The position numbers were made by a program, and so were the translations under genes. Below, piece by piece: positions 1-8,985 of a DNA stretch of 64,000 nucleotides (its first letter is position 1; every line of letters begins with the position of its first letter). This DNA is from Sphingobium lignivorans. Lineage in GTDB: Bacteria > Pseudomonadota > Alphaproteobacteria > Sphingomonadales > Sphingomonadaceae. Under the pieces are notes generated by a model. It was not told the DNA's origin and did no database searches. It saw only the letters and a program-made list of their open reading frames with translations. The stretch is taken from the NCBI RefSeq assembly GCF_014203955.1, contig NZ_JACHKA010000001.1:3808501-3872500 (forward strand). Direction: 5' to 3'.

Positions 1-500
1 AGGCCGCGCACGGCATATTTGGTCGTGCAGTAGATTCCCGTCGTGGGCAGCGCCACAAAGGCGGACATCGACGCGGTGATGAGGATGTGACCGCCCTGCC
101 CCCGCTCGATCATGCGCGGCATGACCGTCATCACACCGTTGATGACGCCATTCACGTTGACGTCCATCTGCCAGTCCCAGTCGTCGAAGGTGGCTTTCTC
201 AATGGGGCCGAACTGGCTGACCCCGGCGGTGTTGCACAGCAGGTCGACGGGGCCGAACACCTGCTCGGCCTCGTCAACGGCGGCCGCATAGGCGGCGCGA
301 TCCGTGAGGTCGAGGCGGACAGGGTGGACGGCGACATTCTTCTGGCTGAAGTAGCCCATCGCCTCGTCGAGATGATCCTGCCGGATGTCGGCGATCACCA
401 CCTTCATCTGCGCTTCCTCGGCAAGCACCTTGGCCTGGCCGAGCGCCACCCCCGATCCCCCACCGGTGACGAACGCGACTTTCCCTTCCAGATCCTGCAC
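1..500 (-). CDS. Short-chain dehydrogenase/reductase, C-terminus beyond window
   Basis: NAD(P)-dependent oxidoreductase of the SDR superfamily; substrate unknown. The reading frame begins at GTG (498-500), preceded by AGGAGAG, and gives VQDLEGKVAFVTGGGSG, a near-consensus TGxxxGxG cofactor loop. VVIADIRQD follows (end of beta-2), then NTAG, then an ITAS...YCTTK catalytic Ser/Tyr/Lys segment near the cut. About 166 residues are visible; the usual length is 250-310, so the C-terminus lies left of position 1. It is a close paralogue of the SDR at 4376-5311 (shared IADIRQD and MPRM-type segments). It is transcribed divergently from the TonB receptor. Family is certain; function is not. Confidence 0.93.
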   Translation of the reverse strand, partial: MQDLEGKVAFVTGGGSGVALGQAKVLAEEAQMKVVIADIRQDHLDEAMGYFSQKNVAVHPVRLDLTDRAAYAAAVDEAEQVFGPVDLLCNTAGVSQFGPIEKATFDDWDWQMDVNVNGVINGVMTVMPRMIERGQGGHILITASMSAFVALPTTGIYCTTKYAVRG

Positions 501-1036
501 CCTTGCTCTCCTTCTCATGCGGATCGACGAGCAGCTGGAATGCCGCAGCGATCGATCCCTTGTTCTTTTCAGCCGGGCACCCGCGCCGGATAAAATCATC
601 CGCGTTGGGTGAACGGGCAGACACAATCAACATATCTTGTCGTTGTTCTTGTCCGGCGCTCCCGACGATGGACCGACGTTTGATCGTTTATTCAAGGTCA
701 AAGTCAATGATTCTCTAGCTGGACAAGTCTATTTACCTCCCATAAATAAGACTTTCTCAAGCTGAGCCGCGGCAAGCGGCCGGACGCGATCAAAGGAGAG
801 GATGAGATTTTTTCAACGCACAGCCACGCCCGGACTCCGTCCTCCCGCTCCCCCGCCTTGCTGCGGGCCGGTGCGGCTTCGTGGCATGCGTACCCGCTTC
901 CGCGTGAGCATCCCGCCGCATGGCCCCACGCAAGGCCGAGATCGACCAACGGTCCAATATCAACGTGAGCATCCTCCGGCTGGGCTGCGCGCCGCGCGGG
1001 ACGGGCCGGATCAGGACATGGAAGGGGAGAAGTGCC
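501..1036. promoter_or_regulatory. Divergent intergenic region between SDR and TonB receptor
   Basis: This 536 bp gap has no convincing gene; short open frames here lack ribosome sites and coding character. It must hold the promoters of the minus-strand SDR and the plus-strand receptor. A possible plus-strand promoter is TGGACA (720-725), a 16 bp spacer and ATAAAT (742-747) in an AT-rich patch, about 290 bp before the receptor start. That implies a long leader, so the assignment is tentative. Confidence 0.35.
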
Positions 1037-4000
1037 TTGAAGACGGATATCGATACCATTGCGTGCGGGCCTCGCCGGGCCCTGCGGGTCGCGCTGCTGG
1101 CAAGCTGCGCCGGGATGACCATGCTGACGCTGGCCACGCCGGCCCGCGCACAGGATGAAGCAGGGCAGCAGGCCAGCCAGGACCAGGCCATCGTCATCAC
1201 CGGATCGCGCATCGTGCGCCGTGACTATGAAGCCAACAGCCCGATCGTCACCGTAGGTTCCGAACTGCTGGAGAACAGTGCCACCGGCGCCATCGAACAG
1301 AGTCTGAACAAGCTCCCGCAGTTCACGCCGACGCTCAAGAACCCGACCCAGGGCGGCGACATCCAGCCCACCGCGCAGAACACGCCCGGCGCGGCGACCA
1401 TCTCGCTGCGCGGCATTGGCTCGAACCGCAACATCGTGCTGGTCGACGGCCGCCGCGCTACGCCCAGCAACGCGACGATGGTGGTGGACATCAACACCAT
1501 TCCCTCCGCCGCCATCGATCGGGTTGAGATCATTTCGGGCGGTGCTTCATCCACTTACGGCGCGGACGCGGTTGGCGGCGTCGTCAACTTCATCATGAAG
1601 AAGAACTTCCAGGGACTGGAACTCGATGCCCAGACCGCGATCACGCAGCGGGGCGACAACTTCGAGTATCAGGTGTCCGGCATCATGGGCGCCAATTTCG
1701 ACGATGGGCGCGGCAACATCAGCCTCTCCTTCTCGATGAACGAGCGCCAGGATGCCCGGCAGTCCAACCGCCGCTGGTATCGGGACCTGTGGGAGAACCC
1801 CACGATCACCGGCACGCAGTTCTTCCCCGACCGGCCGGGCTTCAACATCGGCTTCGACCCCGAGCAGGCCATTCCCAATGCAGTGCTGAACTCGGTGATG
1901 GGCGTCACCGGCTGGACCAACAACGGCGTCGGCTCGATCATATACACCAATCCGGACGGCTCGGCCTTCGCCGGCTTCGATACGGCGGGCATCGCGGGCG
2001 TACCGGCCAACAAGGTGGTCGACGGGCTGACCTACAAGAAGCTTTCCAACGGCACGCTCGGGAAGAACTTCACTGACAACTACCTGATCTTCCCGCTCGA
2101 GCGGTTCAACATCTACACGCGCGGCAATTACGAGATCAACGACTGGATCGGCGTGTTCGCACAGGGCATCTTCAGCAAGGTCAAGACGACGACCGTGCAG
2201 GAGCCCTCGCCGCTGACCGGCGGCTGGGGCGTGCTGGTCCCCTACAACTCTGCCGCGCCGCAGGCCGGCATTCCCGATTCGATTGTGACGCTGCTCAATG
2301 CGCGGGCCAATCCCAATGCGCCCATCGACCTGCGCGGCCTGTTGCCGTTCAATCGCGGATCGGAAACGGAAGTCTACACCTACAACATGATCGCCGGCAT
2401 CGAGGGCCGCATCCCCGGTTCCGACTGGACCTTCGAGATCTATGGCTCACATGGCGAATCGGAAACGAGCGTGCTCCAGACCGGCTTCGCCTCGCTGCAG
2501 CGCTTCCGCGCCGTGATGTCCGCACCGGACTTCGGCAGAGGCTTCCGCTCGCAAGGCAACGCCGCGTTCGGCGGCTTCGGCGCGGCGACGGCGACCTGCA
2601 CCAGCGGCCTCAATCCGTTCATGGACCCCGCGCTCATCTCGCAGGACTGCATCGACGCCATCAAGGCGGACATCAAGACCAAGGCCGTCATGCAGCAGAC
2701 CGTCTGGGAAGCCAACTTCCAGGGCGGCCTGTTCAATCTGCCGGCGGGCCAGGTCCGCGCGGCGGTCGGCGCAACCTATCGCCACAACGACTACAAGTTC
2801 CAGAACGACACGCTCACCACGCAGGGCACATCCTTCCAGGAACAGGCGCTCGGCCTCTACCCGAGCGGCAATTCCCAAGGGCGGATCGTCGCCAAGGAAA
2901 TCTATGGCGAGTTGCTCATCCCGCTGCTGTCCGACCTGCCATTGATCCGCAAGCTGGACCTCGAGGTCGGTGCCCGCTCCTCCGATTACAACACCACCGG
3001 CAACAGCTTCACCTGGAAGATCCAGGGCGACTGGCAAGTGACCGAGTGGCTGCGCTTCCGCGGCGGCTACAACAAGGCAGAGCGCGCGCCCAACATCGCG
3101 GAGCTGTATCTCGCGCCCGAGCAGACCTTCGCCATCGCGGAAGGCGGCGACGTCTGCTCGCTCAACAGCGGCCTCGGCTGGTCGGCGAACCCGGCCCGCA
3201 ACAGCAACTGGGCCAATGTCGTGGGCCTGTGCGGCCAGATCATGGAAGCGTCCGGCGATGCCACCGCCGACCAGCAATATTGGGGCGTGGACTATCGCAC
3301 CCTGGCCGCGGCTGGCAGCGAAGCAGCCGCACGCGCGCTGGTGACGATGCCGCAGGCAGCCGGCCAAGCCTTCGTCTTCCCGACGCTGGCAGGCAACAAC
3401 AGCCTGCGCCCGGAAAAGGCGGACACCTGGACGGCCGGGATGGTGATCCAGTCGCCCTTCGAATCCGCGATGCTGCGGCGTCTCCGCCTCACGGTCGACT
3501 ATTACAACATCAAGGTAACCGACGCGATCGGCGCCCAGACCGTCGACATCGCCCAGCGCCAGTGCTTCGATTCGGCCTTCAACGGCAGCTACGATCCCAG
3601 CTCGCCCTTCTGCCTCGGCATCGATCGCAACCAGACGGGCGCGCTCGGCAATGTGGTGCGCACCTTCTTCAACAATGGCCGGTTCCAGACCTCCGGCATC
3701 GATGCCCAGCTCGACTGGGCATTCGACCTCGGGCCGGGCACCGTGAATTTCAACAGCATCTTCAATTATCTGATCGAGATGAAATCCGCGGAGCTGGACG
3801 TGCTGCCGCTCACCGAGTTCGCCGGCACACTCGGCGGCACGCAGAACGGCCTCAATGGCGGCATGTTCCGCTGGAAGCTGCTCACCACGCTCGGCTACAC
3901 CTACGGGCCGGTCTATCTCGGCCTGCAATGGCGGCACCTGCCCTCCGTCAAGTCCGCGACCGCGGCCCAGGTCCCCAACACCAGCGTCGCCGGCGCGCCG

Positions 4001-4213
4001 GCCTATGACCTGTTCAACCTGCAGGGGTCCTTCGCGATCACGCGGGATGCGACGCTCCGCTTCGGTGTCGACAATCTGTTCGACAAGGCACCGCCAATGA
4101 TCAACGTCGATACGGCGGCGGTTCCTCCGACGCTGGCGAACGGCGCTTATGACAGCAACAATTACGACGTGATCGGTCGCCGCTTCTATATCGGCGCCAA
4201 GTTCCGGTTCTGA
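1037..4213 (+). CDS. TonB-dependent outer-membrane receptor
   Basis: Outer-membrane ligand-gated porin of the large sphingomonad TonB receptor class. I chose the TTG start at 1037: GGGGAGA lies 6-7 bases upstream, and it gives a signal peptide (VALLASCAGMTMLTLATPARA) where the in-frame ATG at 920 would add a non-secretory extension. The mature N-terminus has QAIVITGSRIVRRDYEANSP (TonB box and plug start). The plug segment ISLRGIGSNRNIVLVDGRR and SSTYGADAVGGVVNFI follow. A ~900 residue beta barrel ends in GAKFRF, with the expected terminal Phe. At 1058 residues it fits the family. The ligand is unknown; the adjacent oxidoreductases and hydrolases suggest an organic substrate. Confidence 0.95.
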   Translation: MKTDIDTIACGPRRALRVALLASCAGMTMLTLATPARAQDEAGQQASQDQAIVITGSRIVRRDYEANSPIVTVGSELLENSATGAIEQSLNKLPQFTPTLKNPTQGGDIQPTAQNTPGAATISLRGIGSNRNIVLVDGRRATPSNATMVVDINTIPSAAIDRVEIISGGASSTYGADAVGGVVNFIMKKNFQGLELDAQTAITQRGDNFEYQVSGIMGANFDDGRGNISLSFSMNERQDARQSNRRWYRDLWENPTITGTQFFPDRPGFNIGFDPEQAIPNAVLNSVMGVTGWTNNGVGSIIYTNPDGSAFAGFDTAGIAGVPANKVVDGLTYKKLSNGTLGKNFTDNYLIFPLERFNIYTRGNYEINDWIGVFAQGIFSKVKTTTVQEPSPLTGGWGVLVPYNSAAPQAGIPDSIVTLLNARANPNAPIDLRGLLPFNRGSETEVYTYNMIAGIEGRIPGSDWTFEIYGSHGESETSVLQTGFASLQRFRAVMSAPDFGRGFRSQGNAAFGGFGAATATCTSGLNPFMDPALISQDCIDAIKADIKTKAVMQQTVWEANFQGGLFNLPAGQVRAAVGATYRHNDYKFQNDTLTTQGTSFQEQALGLYPSGNSQGRIVAKEIYGELLIPLLSDLPLIRKLDLEVGARSSDYNTTGNSFTWKIQGDWQVTEWLRFRGGYNKAERAPNIAELYLAPEQTFAIAEGGDVCSLNSGLGWSANPARNSNWANVVGLCGQIMEASGDATADQQYWGVDYRTLAAAGSEAAARALVTMPQAAGQAFVFPTLAGNNSLRPEKADTWTAGMVIQSPFESAMLRRLRLTVDYYNIKVTDAIGAQTVDIAQRQCFDSAFNGSYDPSSPFCLGIDRNQTGALGNVVRTFFNNGRFQTSGIDAQLDWAFDLGPGTVNFNSIFNYLIEMKSAELDVLPLTEFAGTLGGTQNGLNGGMFRWKLLTTLGYTYGPVYLGLQWRHLPSVKSATAAQVPNTSVAGAPAYDLFNLQGSFAITRDATLRFGVDNLFDKAPPMINVDTAAVPPTLANGAYDSNNYDVIGRRFYIGAKFRF

Positions 4214-4235
4214 CTCTCCCGAGCATGAACCAGCT

Positions 4236-4270
4236 GGCGGCCCTCCTCCTTGCGGGAGGGCCGCCTTTCT
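4236..4270 (+). terminator. Rho-independent terminator of the TonB receptor gene
   Basis: GGCGGCCCTCC and GGGAGGGCCGCC form a strong GC stem around a short loop, followed by TTTCT. It begins 23 bp after the receptor stop codon. It separates the receptor from the downstream SDR operon. Confidence 0.8.
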
Positions 4271-4375
4271 GCTCCCCTGAGCGGCAAGCAGCGGGGACCG
4301 CAGCGGCGGCAGCCAGACTATTCTCCGGCCCACGGCAAGCCGGACATATGAGCCTCGACAAAGGAGATTGATGCA

Positions 4376-5311
4376 ATGTTGGACGTAAGCGGCAAGACCG
4401 CCTTCATCACCGGCGGTGCCAGCGGCATGGGCTGGGGCATGGCCAAGGCCTTTGGCGAGGCGGGCATGAAGGTGATCATCGCCGACATTCGCCAGGACGC
4501 GCTCGATCAGGCCATGGAAGGCTTCTCGAAGACCAATCTTGCCGTTCACTCCATCCTGCTCGACGTGACCAGCCGCGAAGGCTGGGCCAGGGCGGCGGAT
4601 GAAGCCGAAGAGCGGTTCGGTAATATCCACGTCCTCGCTCTCAATGCGGGGGTGGGCACCGGCGGATCAATGCTGACGGCCACCTACAAGGACTGGGATT
4701 TCAACATGAGCGTCAATGTGGGGGGCGTCGTCAACGGCCTCGTCACCATGCTGCCGCGCATGCTGGCCCATGGCGAGGAAGGCCAGCTCGTCGTCACCTC
4801 CTCCACCGGAGGCTTCTCCGCGGTGGGCGGCGCCGGGCTCTACTGCGCCGCCAAATATTGCGTGGCGGGCATGTTCGAGAGTCTGGCGACGGACCTGCGC
4901 GGCACCGCGCTTGGCGCCTCCGTCTTCTTCCCCGGCCCGGTGCAGACCCAGCTCGGCATCTCGACGCAGGCGACCCGGCCCGAGCATCTGCGCAACGAAG
5001 CGCCGCCGCCGCCGCCCGCCAGCGTGGGCGCGCAGCAGGACAAGCGCCCCGCGCCGGGCTTCGACCCGAGCCTGTTCATGACCAGCGAGGAAGTGGGCCA
5101 GCGCGTGCTGCGCGGCATCCGCCGACGCGACCTCTTCATCATGACCCATCCGGAATTCACGAAAGGCATCGAGGCGCGCAACAACGCACTGCTGCGGGCC
5201 ATTCCGGTCGAAGCGCCCAACGAGGCGCGGGCCAATCTGGTCGCCCAGTTCGGCACCCTCATGTACAACCCGATCTACGATGGGCAGCAGCCGCTCGACG
5301 AGCCGCTCTGA
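4376..5311 (+). CDS. Short-chain dehydrogenase/reductase
   Basis: Cytoplasmic NAD(P)-dependent oxidoreductase, 311 residues. Start ATG is preceded by AAAGGAGA at 8 bp. The N-terminus KTAFITGGASGMGWGMAKAF holds the TGxxxGxG loop; ADIRQD ends beta-2, NAG lies near residue 90, and the catalytic set is Ser in VVTSSTGG with YCAAK (Tyr/Lys). It carries an extended C-terminal region, longer than the ~250 residues of minimal SDRs. It is paralogous to the divergent partial SDR at the left edge. It heads a plus-strand run with the dehydrogenase at 5485 and the hydrolase at 6532, suggesting steps of one catabolic route; the substrate cannot be read from sequence. Confidence 0.93.
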   Translation: MLDVSGKTAFITGGASGMGWGMAKAFGEAGMKVIIADIRQDALDQAMEGFSKTNLAVHSILLDVTSREGWARAADEAEERFGNIHVLALNAGVGTGGSMLTATYKDWDFNMSVNVGGVVNGLVTMLPRMLAHGEEGQLVVTSSTGGFSAVGGAGLYCAAKYCVAGMFESLATDLRGTALGASVFFPGPVQTQLGISTQATRPEHLRNEAPPPPPASVGAQQDKRPAPGFDPSLFMTSEEVGQRVLRGIRRRDLFIMTHPEFTKGIEARNNALLRAIPVEAPNEARANLVAQFGTLMYNPIYDGQQPLDEPL

Positions 5312-5484
5312 GCGCTACGGCGCAGGCAAATGGCCCGCGCACCGGCTGAAGAGGGTTCGCCGCCGCCGGAGGTGGCGCGGACCCTCCTCAACCGCCGGGG
5401 ATTTCACACAGCGCCTCGCTGTCCTGTTCCCCAGCCTTCCGGCCTTCCCTAGAAGGCAAAGTCCGCAATCAGGAGAGGGATGAC

Positions 5485-6471
5485 ATGGCGAAGGTCGTTC
5501 GCGTGCATGAACTGGGCGAGCCCGAAAAGCTGGTCTTCGAAGATATCGAGATCGGGGCCCCGGGGCCCGGCGAGGTGCGCATCCGGGTGGAAGCCGTCGG
5601 CCTCAACCGATCGGAAGCCATGTTCCGCGCCGGCCGCTATCCGACGAAACCGAAGCTGCCGACGCTGATCGGATATGAGGCCTGCGGCATCGTCGAGGCA
5701 CTGGGCGAGGGCGTCACCGGGTTCAAGGTGGGGCAGCGGGTCAGCGCGCTGCCCATGTATCGGCTCGGCCAATATGGGGTCTGGGGCGAGCAGGCCATCG
5801 TGCCCGCGCGCTGCCTCCTTCCTGCCCCCCCGGGCCTCTCCCCGGCCGAGGCGGCAGCAGTGTGGATGCAGTATATGACAGCCTTCGCGATCATCGAAGT
5901 GGGCCAGGCCGGCATCGGTGATTTCGTTATCATTCCCGCTGCCTCCAGCAGTGTTGGCCTTGCGGCGATCCAGCTCGCCAACTGGGCGGGCGCCGTGTCC
6001 ATCGCCGCGACGCGGACCAGCGCCAAGGCGGATGAACTGAAGGCGCTGGGCGCGCAACATGTCGTCGCCACGCAGGAAGTCGATCTGGTCGAGGAAGTGA
6101 TGAGGATCACGGACGGCAAGGGCGCGCGCCTCGTCTTCGATCCGGTGCAGGGCCCCTATGTGCAGACGCTCACCAGCGCGATGGCTGAGCGCGGCATCCT
6201 GTTCATCTATGGCGGCCTCTCGGAACAGCCCACGCCCTATCCGCACTGGAACATGGCCTTCAAGGGCCTCTCCATGCGCGGCTGGGTCGCCTCGGAAATC
6301 TGGAACCATCCCGCGCGCTACAAGGCGGCGCAGGAGCGCATCCTGCTCGGGCTGAAGCTCGGCCATCTCAAGCCGGTGATCGCGCGGACCTTCCCTTTCG
6401 ACGAAATCGTCGAAGCCAACCGCTTCCTCGAATCCAACCAGCAGATCGGCAAGATCGTCGTCACGATGTGA
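5485..6471 (+). CDS. Zinc-type alcohol dehydrogenase / quinone oxidoreductase-like protein
   Basis: Medium-chain dehydrogenase/reductase, 328 residues, with an AGGAGAGGG ribosome site just upstream. The N-terminal GroES-like domain contains GPGEVRIRVEAVGLNRSEAM and IGYEACGIVEALGEGV. The nucleotide-binding fold follows around residue 140, with a variant glycine motif IIPAASSSVGLAAIQLA in place of GAxGGVG. The cysteines that bind structural zinc are not evident, so it resembles the quinone-oxidoreductase branch, using NADPH to reduce an activated double bond or carbonyl. It lies 173 bp after the SDR and 60 bp before the hydrolase, probably one operon. Substrate unknown. Confidence 0.9.
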   Translation: MAKVVRVHELGEPEKLVFEDIEIGAPGPGEVRIRVEAVGLNRSEAMFRAGRYPTKPKLPTLIGYEACGIVEALGEGVTGFKVGQRVSALPMYRLGQYGVWGEQAIVPARCLLPAPPGLSPAEAAAVWMQYMTAFAIIEVGQAGIGDFVIIPAASSSVGLAAIQLANWAGAVSIAATRTSAKADELKALGAQHVVATQEVDLVEEVMRITDGKGARLVFDPVQGPYVQTLTSAMAERGILFIYGGLSEQPTPYPHWNMAFKGLSMRGWVASEIWNHPARYKAAQERILLGLKLGHLKPVIARTFPFDEIVEANRFLESNQQIGKIVVTM

Positions 6472-6531
6472 GCAAGCGGCGCCGCGGACCTCACGCAGCG
6501 CGGCAGGCGACATGATAGTCCAGGAGAGTCC

Positions 6532-7524
6532 ATGACCGATCCCGAACCGCCGGGCCATATCCCCGTCAGCATCCGCGCGCGTGACATCGCGCCGCCTCTG
6601 ACGATCAGCCCCGCCGCGCGTCAGGCGCTCTCGGAAGGCGCGGCGATGGCCATGCCCGGCTGGCCCGCGCCCGACGACATGGCAGGCTGGCGCCAGCGGA
6701 TCGGCGCGAGCGACGCCCTGTGGGAAGACATGGCCGCGCCGATCCTCGCGAGCGCCGCAGCCACGGTGGAGTCCGTCTCGGTCGGCGGCGTTCCCTGCCA
6801 TGACTGCCTGCCCGAGCGCGGCGCCGCGCCGGACGGGCCGGTCTATCTCTACATCCATGGCGGCGCATTCGTCTTCGGCGGGGGCGCCTATGCAAAGGCG
6901 CTTGGCGCACGCAACGCCGCTGCGCTTGGCTGCCGCACACTATCGGTGGACTACCGGATACCCCCGGACCATCCTTTCCCGGCGGCACCGGAGGATTGCG
7001 TAGCGGTCTACCGGGCTCTGATCGAAACGATCGACCCGGCGCGTATCGTCATCGGCGGCGGCTCGGCGGGCGGCAACCTGGCAGCCGTAGCGACGCTGAT
7101 GATCCGTGATCGCGGCCTGCCGCTCCCCGCCGGCACGGTCCTGCTCACGCCTGAGGTCGATCTGACCGAAGCGGGCGACAGCTTCCGCACCAACGAGGAC
7201 CTCGACGTGGTGCTCAAGCGAGGCCTGCCGGAATGCAACGCGCTCTATGCCGGTGGGCATGATCTGGCCGATCCCTATCTCTCGCCTCTCTTCGCCGATT
7301 TCACGCGCGGTTTTCCCCCCACGCTGGTGCAGAGCGGGACGCGTGACCTCTTCCTCTCCAACTCGGTGCTGATTCATCGCAAGCTGCGGCAGGCCGGGAT
7401 CGATGCAGAGCTGCATGTCTGGGAAGCCATGCCCCATGGCGGCTTCGGTCGGGGCGAGGCGCCGGAGAATGAGGAGATCAATGTCGAGGTGGCGCATTTC
7501 ATCCGTCGTGTGACGGCGGGCTGA
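6532..7524 (+). CDS. Alpha/beta hydrolase, hormone-sensitive-lipase (HSL) family
   Basis: Esterase/lipase-type serine hydrolase of 330 residues, with an AGGAGAG site before ATG. It shows the HSL oxyanion motif HGGAFVFGG near residue 105 and the nucleophile elbow IGGGSAGGNLAAVA (Ser in GGSAGG). The late acid/base region has VQSGTRDLFL (Asp) and EAMPHGGF (His). These complete a Ser-Asp-His triad. No signal peptide is visible, so it is probably cytoplasmic. It follows the two dehydrogenases in the same direction, consistent with cleavage of an ester or lactone intermediate. Substrate is inferred only in this broad sense. Confidence 0.93.
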   Translation: MTDPEPPGHIPVSIRARDIAPPLTISPAARQALSEGAAMAMPGWPAPDDMAGWRQRIGASDALWEDMAAPILASAAATVESVSVGGVPCHDCLPERGAAPDGPVYLYIHGGAFVFGGGAYAKALGARNAAALGCRTLSVDYRIPPDHPFPAAPEDCVAVYRALIETIDPARIVIGGGSAGGNLAAVATLMIRDRGLPLPAGTVLLTPEVDLTEAGDSFRTNEDLDVVLKRGLPECNALYAGGHDLADPYLSPLFADFTRGFPPTLVQSGTRDLFLSNSVLIHRKLRQAGIDAELHVWEAMPHGGFGRGEAPENEEINVEVAHFIRRVTAG

Positions 7525-7609
7525 TCGCGCAGGCGAAGAGCCCCGCGCGATCCAGCACATAAGGACGCGCCACGCACGCCCTCGTCATCGCCCCGCGAAG
7601 CAGGCGCCC

Positions 7610-8779
7610 TTATTCGGCCGCGATGGCGTCCACTTGCGCAGGCAGGTCAAGGCCATAGAGCTTGGCCGCATTCTCGAAGGCGATCTTGCGCACAAAAGCG
7701 GGATCCGCGCCTTCCGTGAACTCGGCCAGGATCTTGCGGCTGTTCGGCCAGATGCTGTCCGGGTGCGGATAATCCGTGGCCCAGAGCAGTTTGTCCTCGC
7801 CATAGAATTTGGCAAGCGCCACAGCGGTGGGGCTTTGCTGGAAGGTGCCGTAGACCTGCCGCTTGAACAGCTCCGATGGTTTCATCTTGTGCGGGATGCC
7901 GCCGCGATCCGCCCAGAACTCCTCGGCTTCCCAGAGCCGCCAGTGGCGATAGTCCAGCTCCTCGATCACCCAGGGCAGCCAGCCGATGCCGCTCTCCGCG
8001 ATCACGATCTTGAGCCCCGGATGCCGCTCGAGAATGCCCCAGGCGAAGAGATCCACGAACGGATCGAGGAACTGTTCGATGAACATCTTCACGTGCAGGA
8101 ATGTGGCGCCGGGGCTGCCCTTGTACTTGTCGAAGGCGCGGCTGACGCTCGCGAACACCGTGACGTGGAAGGAGAGGATGATGCCGCTCTTCTCCAGCAT
8201 CTCCCACAAGGGCTCCCAGCGCGTGTCCTCCAGGCGCGGCTGCGCCATCGCGATCTGCAGGTTGGCTTGCCGGAAACCGCCCAGCGCGATGATATGCTCC
8301 AGTGCGGAAACAGCCGCTTCCGGCTCCGGCGGCAACATGGGCACGCCGATCAGACGATCCGGCGCGGCGGCGCAAAATTCCTTGAGCCACTCATTATAGG
8401 CCCGGTAGCAGGCGTCGCGCAGCTCGGTGTCCTCGAAGTTCAGCGACGTGACCGGGCCGAAGATGACATGGGCATAGACACCGTCGCGGTCCATGTCCGC
8501 GAGGCGCAGCTCCGCGACCGCCGGGCGCCGTTCCGTCTGATCGACGATGCCGCCGCGATCCAGCGCGGTGAAAATGGGCTTGGGACCGGAAAAACCGCTC
8601 GCCACGCCCGACCAGGAGCCGAGATTCTTGCCTTCGCACATCCAGACGGCGCGTCCGTCGATCATTTCGACATGCGGGCCACGATCCTTGAGATGCGCGG
8701 GAAGCCGGCTGGTCCACAGGTCGGTCGGAAGCTGGTTGAGATCGAGATGATCGTCACAACTGATCAGGGGGTAGTCCAC
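7610..8779 (-). CDS. Amidohydrolase-2 family metal-dependent hydrolase/decarboxylase
   Basis: TIM-barrel enzyme of the amidohydrolase-2 superfamily, which includes ACMSD-like decarboxylases and hydrolases. I chose GTG at 8779 (VDYPLISCDDHLDL) because GAGAGGA lies upstream and it places the D-x-H metal motif at the usual N-terminal position; an ATG 22 codons earlier is less likely. Further motifs are LSFHVTVF, VIAESGIGWLPW and ATDYPHPDSIWPNS near the C-terminus, matching metal-site strands. Length 389 residues fits. It converges with the hydrolase at 6532. A palindrome at 8848-8863 lies in its promoter region. Probably part of the same catabolic set. Confidence 0.9.
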   Translation of the reverse strand: MDYPLISCDDHLDLNQLPTDLWTSRLPAHLKDRGPHVEMIDGRAVWMCEGKNLGSWSGVASGFSGPKPIFTALDRGGIVDQTERRPAVAELRLADMDRDGVYAHVIFGPVTSLNFEDTELRDACYRAYNEWLKEFCAAAPDRLIGVPMLPPEPEAAVSALEHIIALGGFRQANLQIAMAQPRLEDTRWEPLWEMLEKSGIILSFHVTVFASVSRAFDKYKGSPGATFLHVKMFIEQFLDPFVDLFAWGILERHPGLKIVIAESGIGWLPWVIEELDYRHWRLWEAEEFWADRGGIPHKMKPSELFKRQVYGTFQQSPTAVALAKFYGEDKLLWATDYPHPDSIWPNSRKILAEFTEGADPAFVRKIAFENAAKLYGLDLPAQVDAIAAE

Positions 8780-8847
8780 GTCTTCCGTCCTCTCTTGCCC
8801 TGCCTCGGCCCGAAGAAATCGACTCAGGGCGCCGGCGCTGGCCATGT

Positions 8848-8863
8848 CGTTAGTGCGCTAACG
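8848..8863. promoter_or_regulatory. Inverted repeat, candidate repressor operator
   Basis: CGTTAG and CTAACG are perfect 6 bp arms around TGCG, about 70 bp upstream of the amidohydrolase start codon and 120 bp before the TauE/SafE gene. The spacing and dyad fit a LacI-, TetR- or IclR-type operator, but no regulator gene lies beside it. It could control either divergent gene. Confidence 0.5.
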
Positions 8864-8985
8864 ATATTGCCCCTAAAGCAATCGAATTGCAAGTTTCGCC
8901 TGCGGTCTGAGGCGGGTCGTGGCCGTGAAGCGCCTTCCCCGAGGAGGAAAGTGACGTTCCGGCGGAAAGCGTCTAACGCGCCGGC

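Noticed and set aside
2447..4630. Long minus-strand open frame (727 codons) opposite the first TonB receptor
   Set aside because: It is a GC-driven shadow; the receptor on the plus strand has full family motifs and the antisense product is low-complexity Arg/Ala/Gly.
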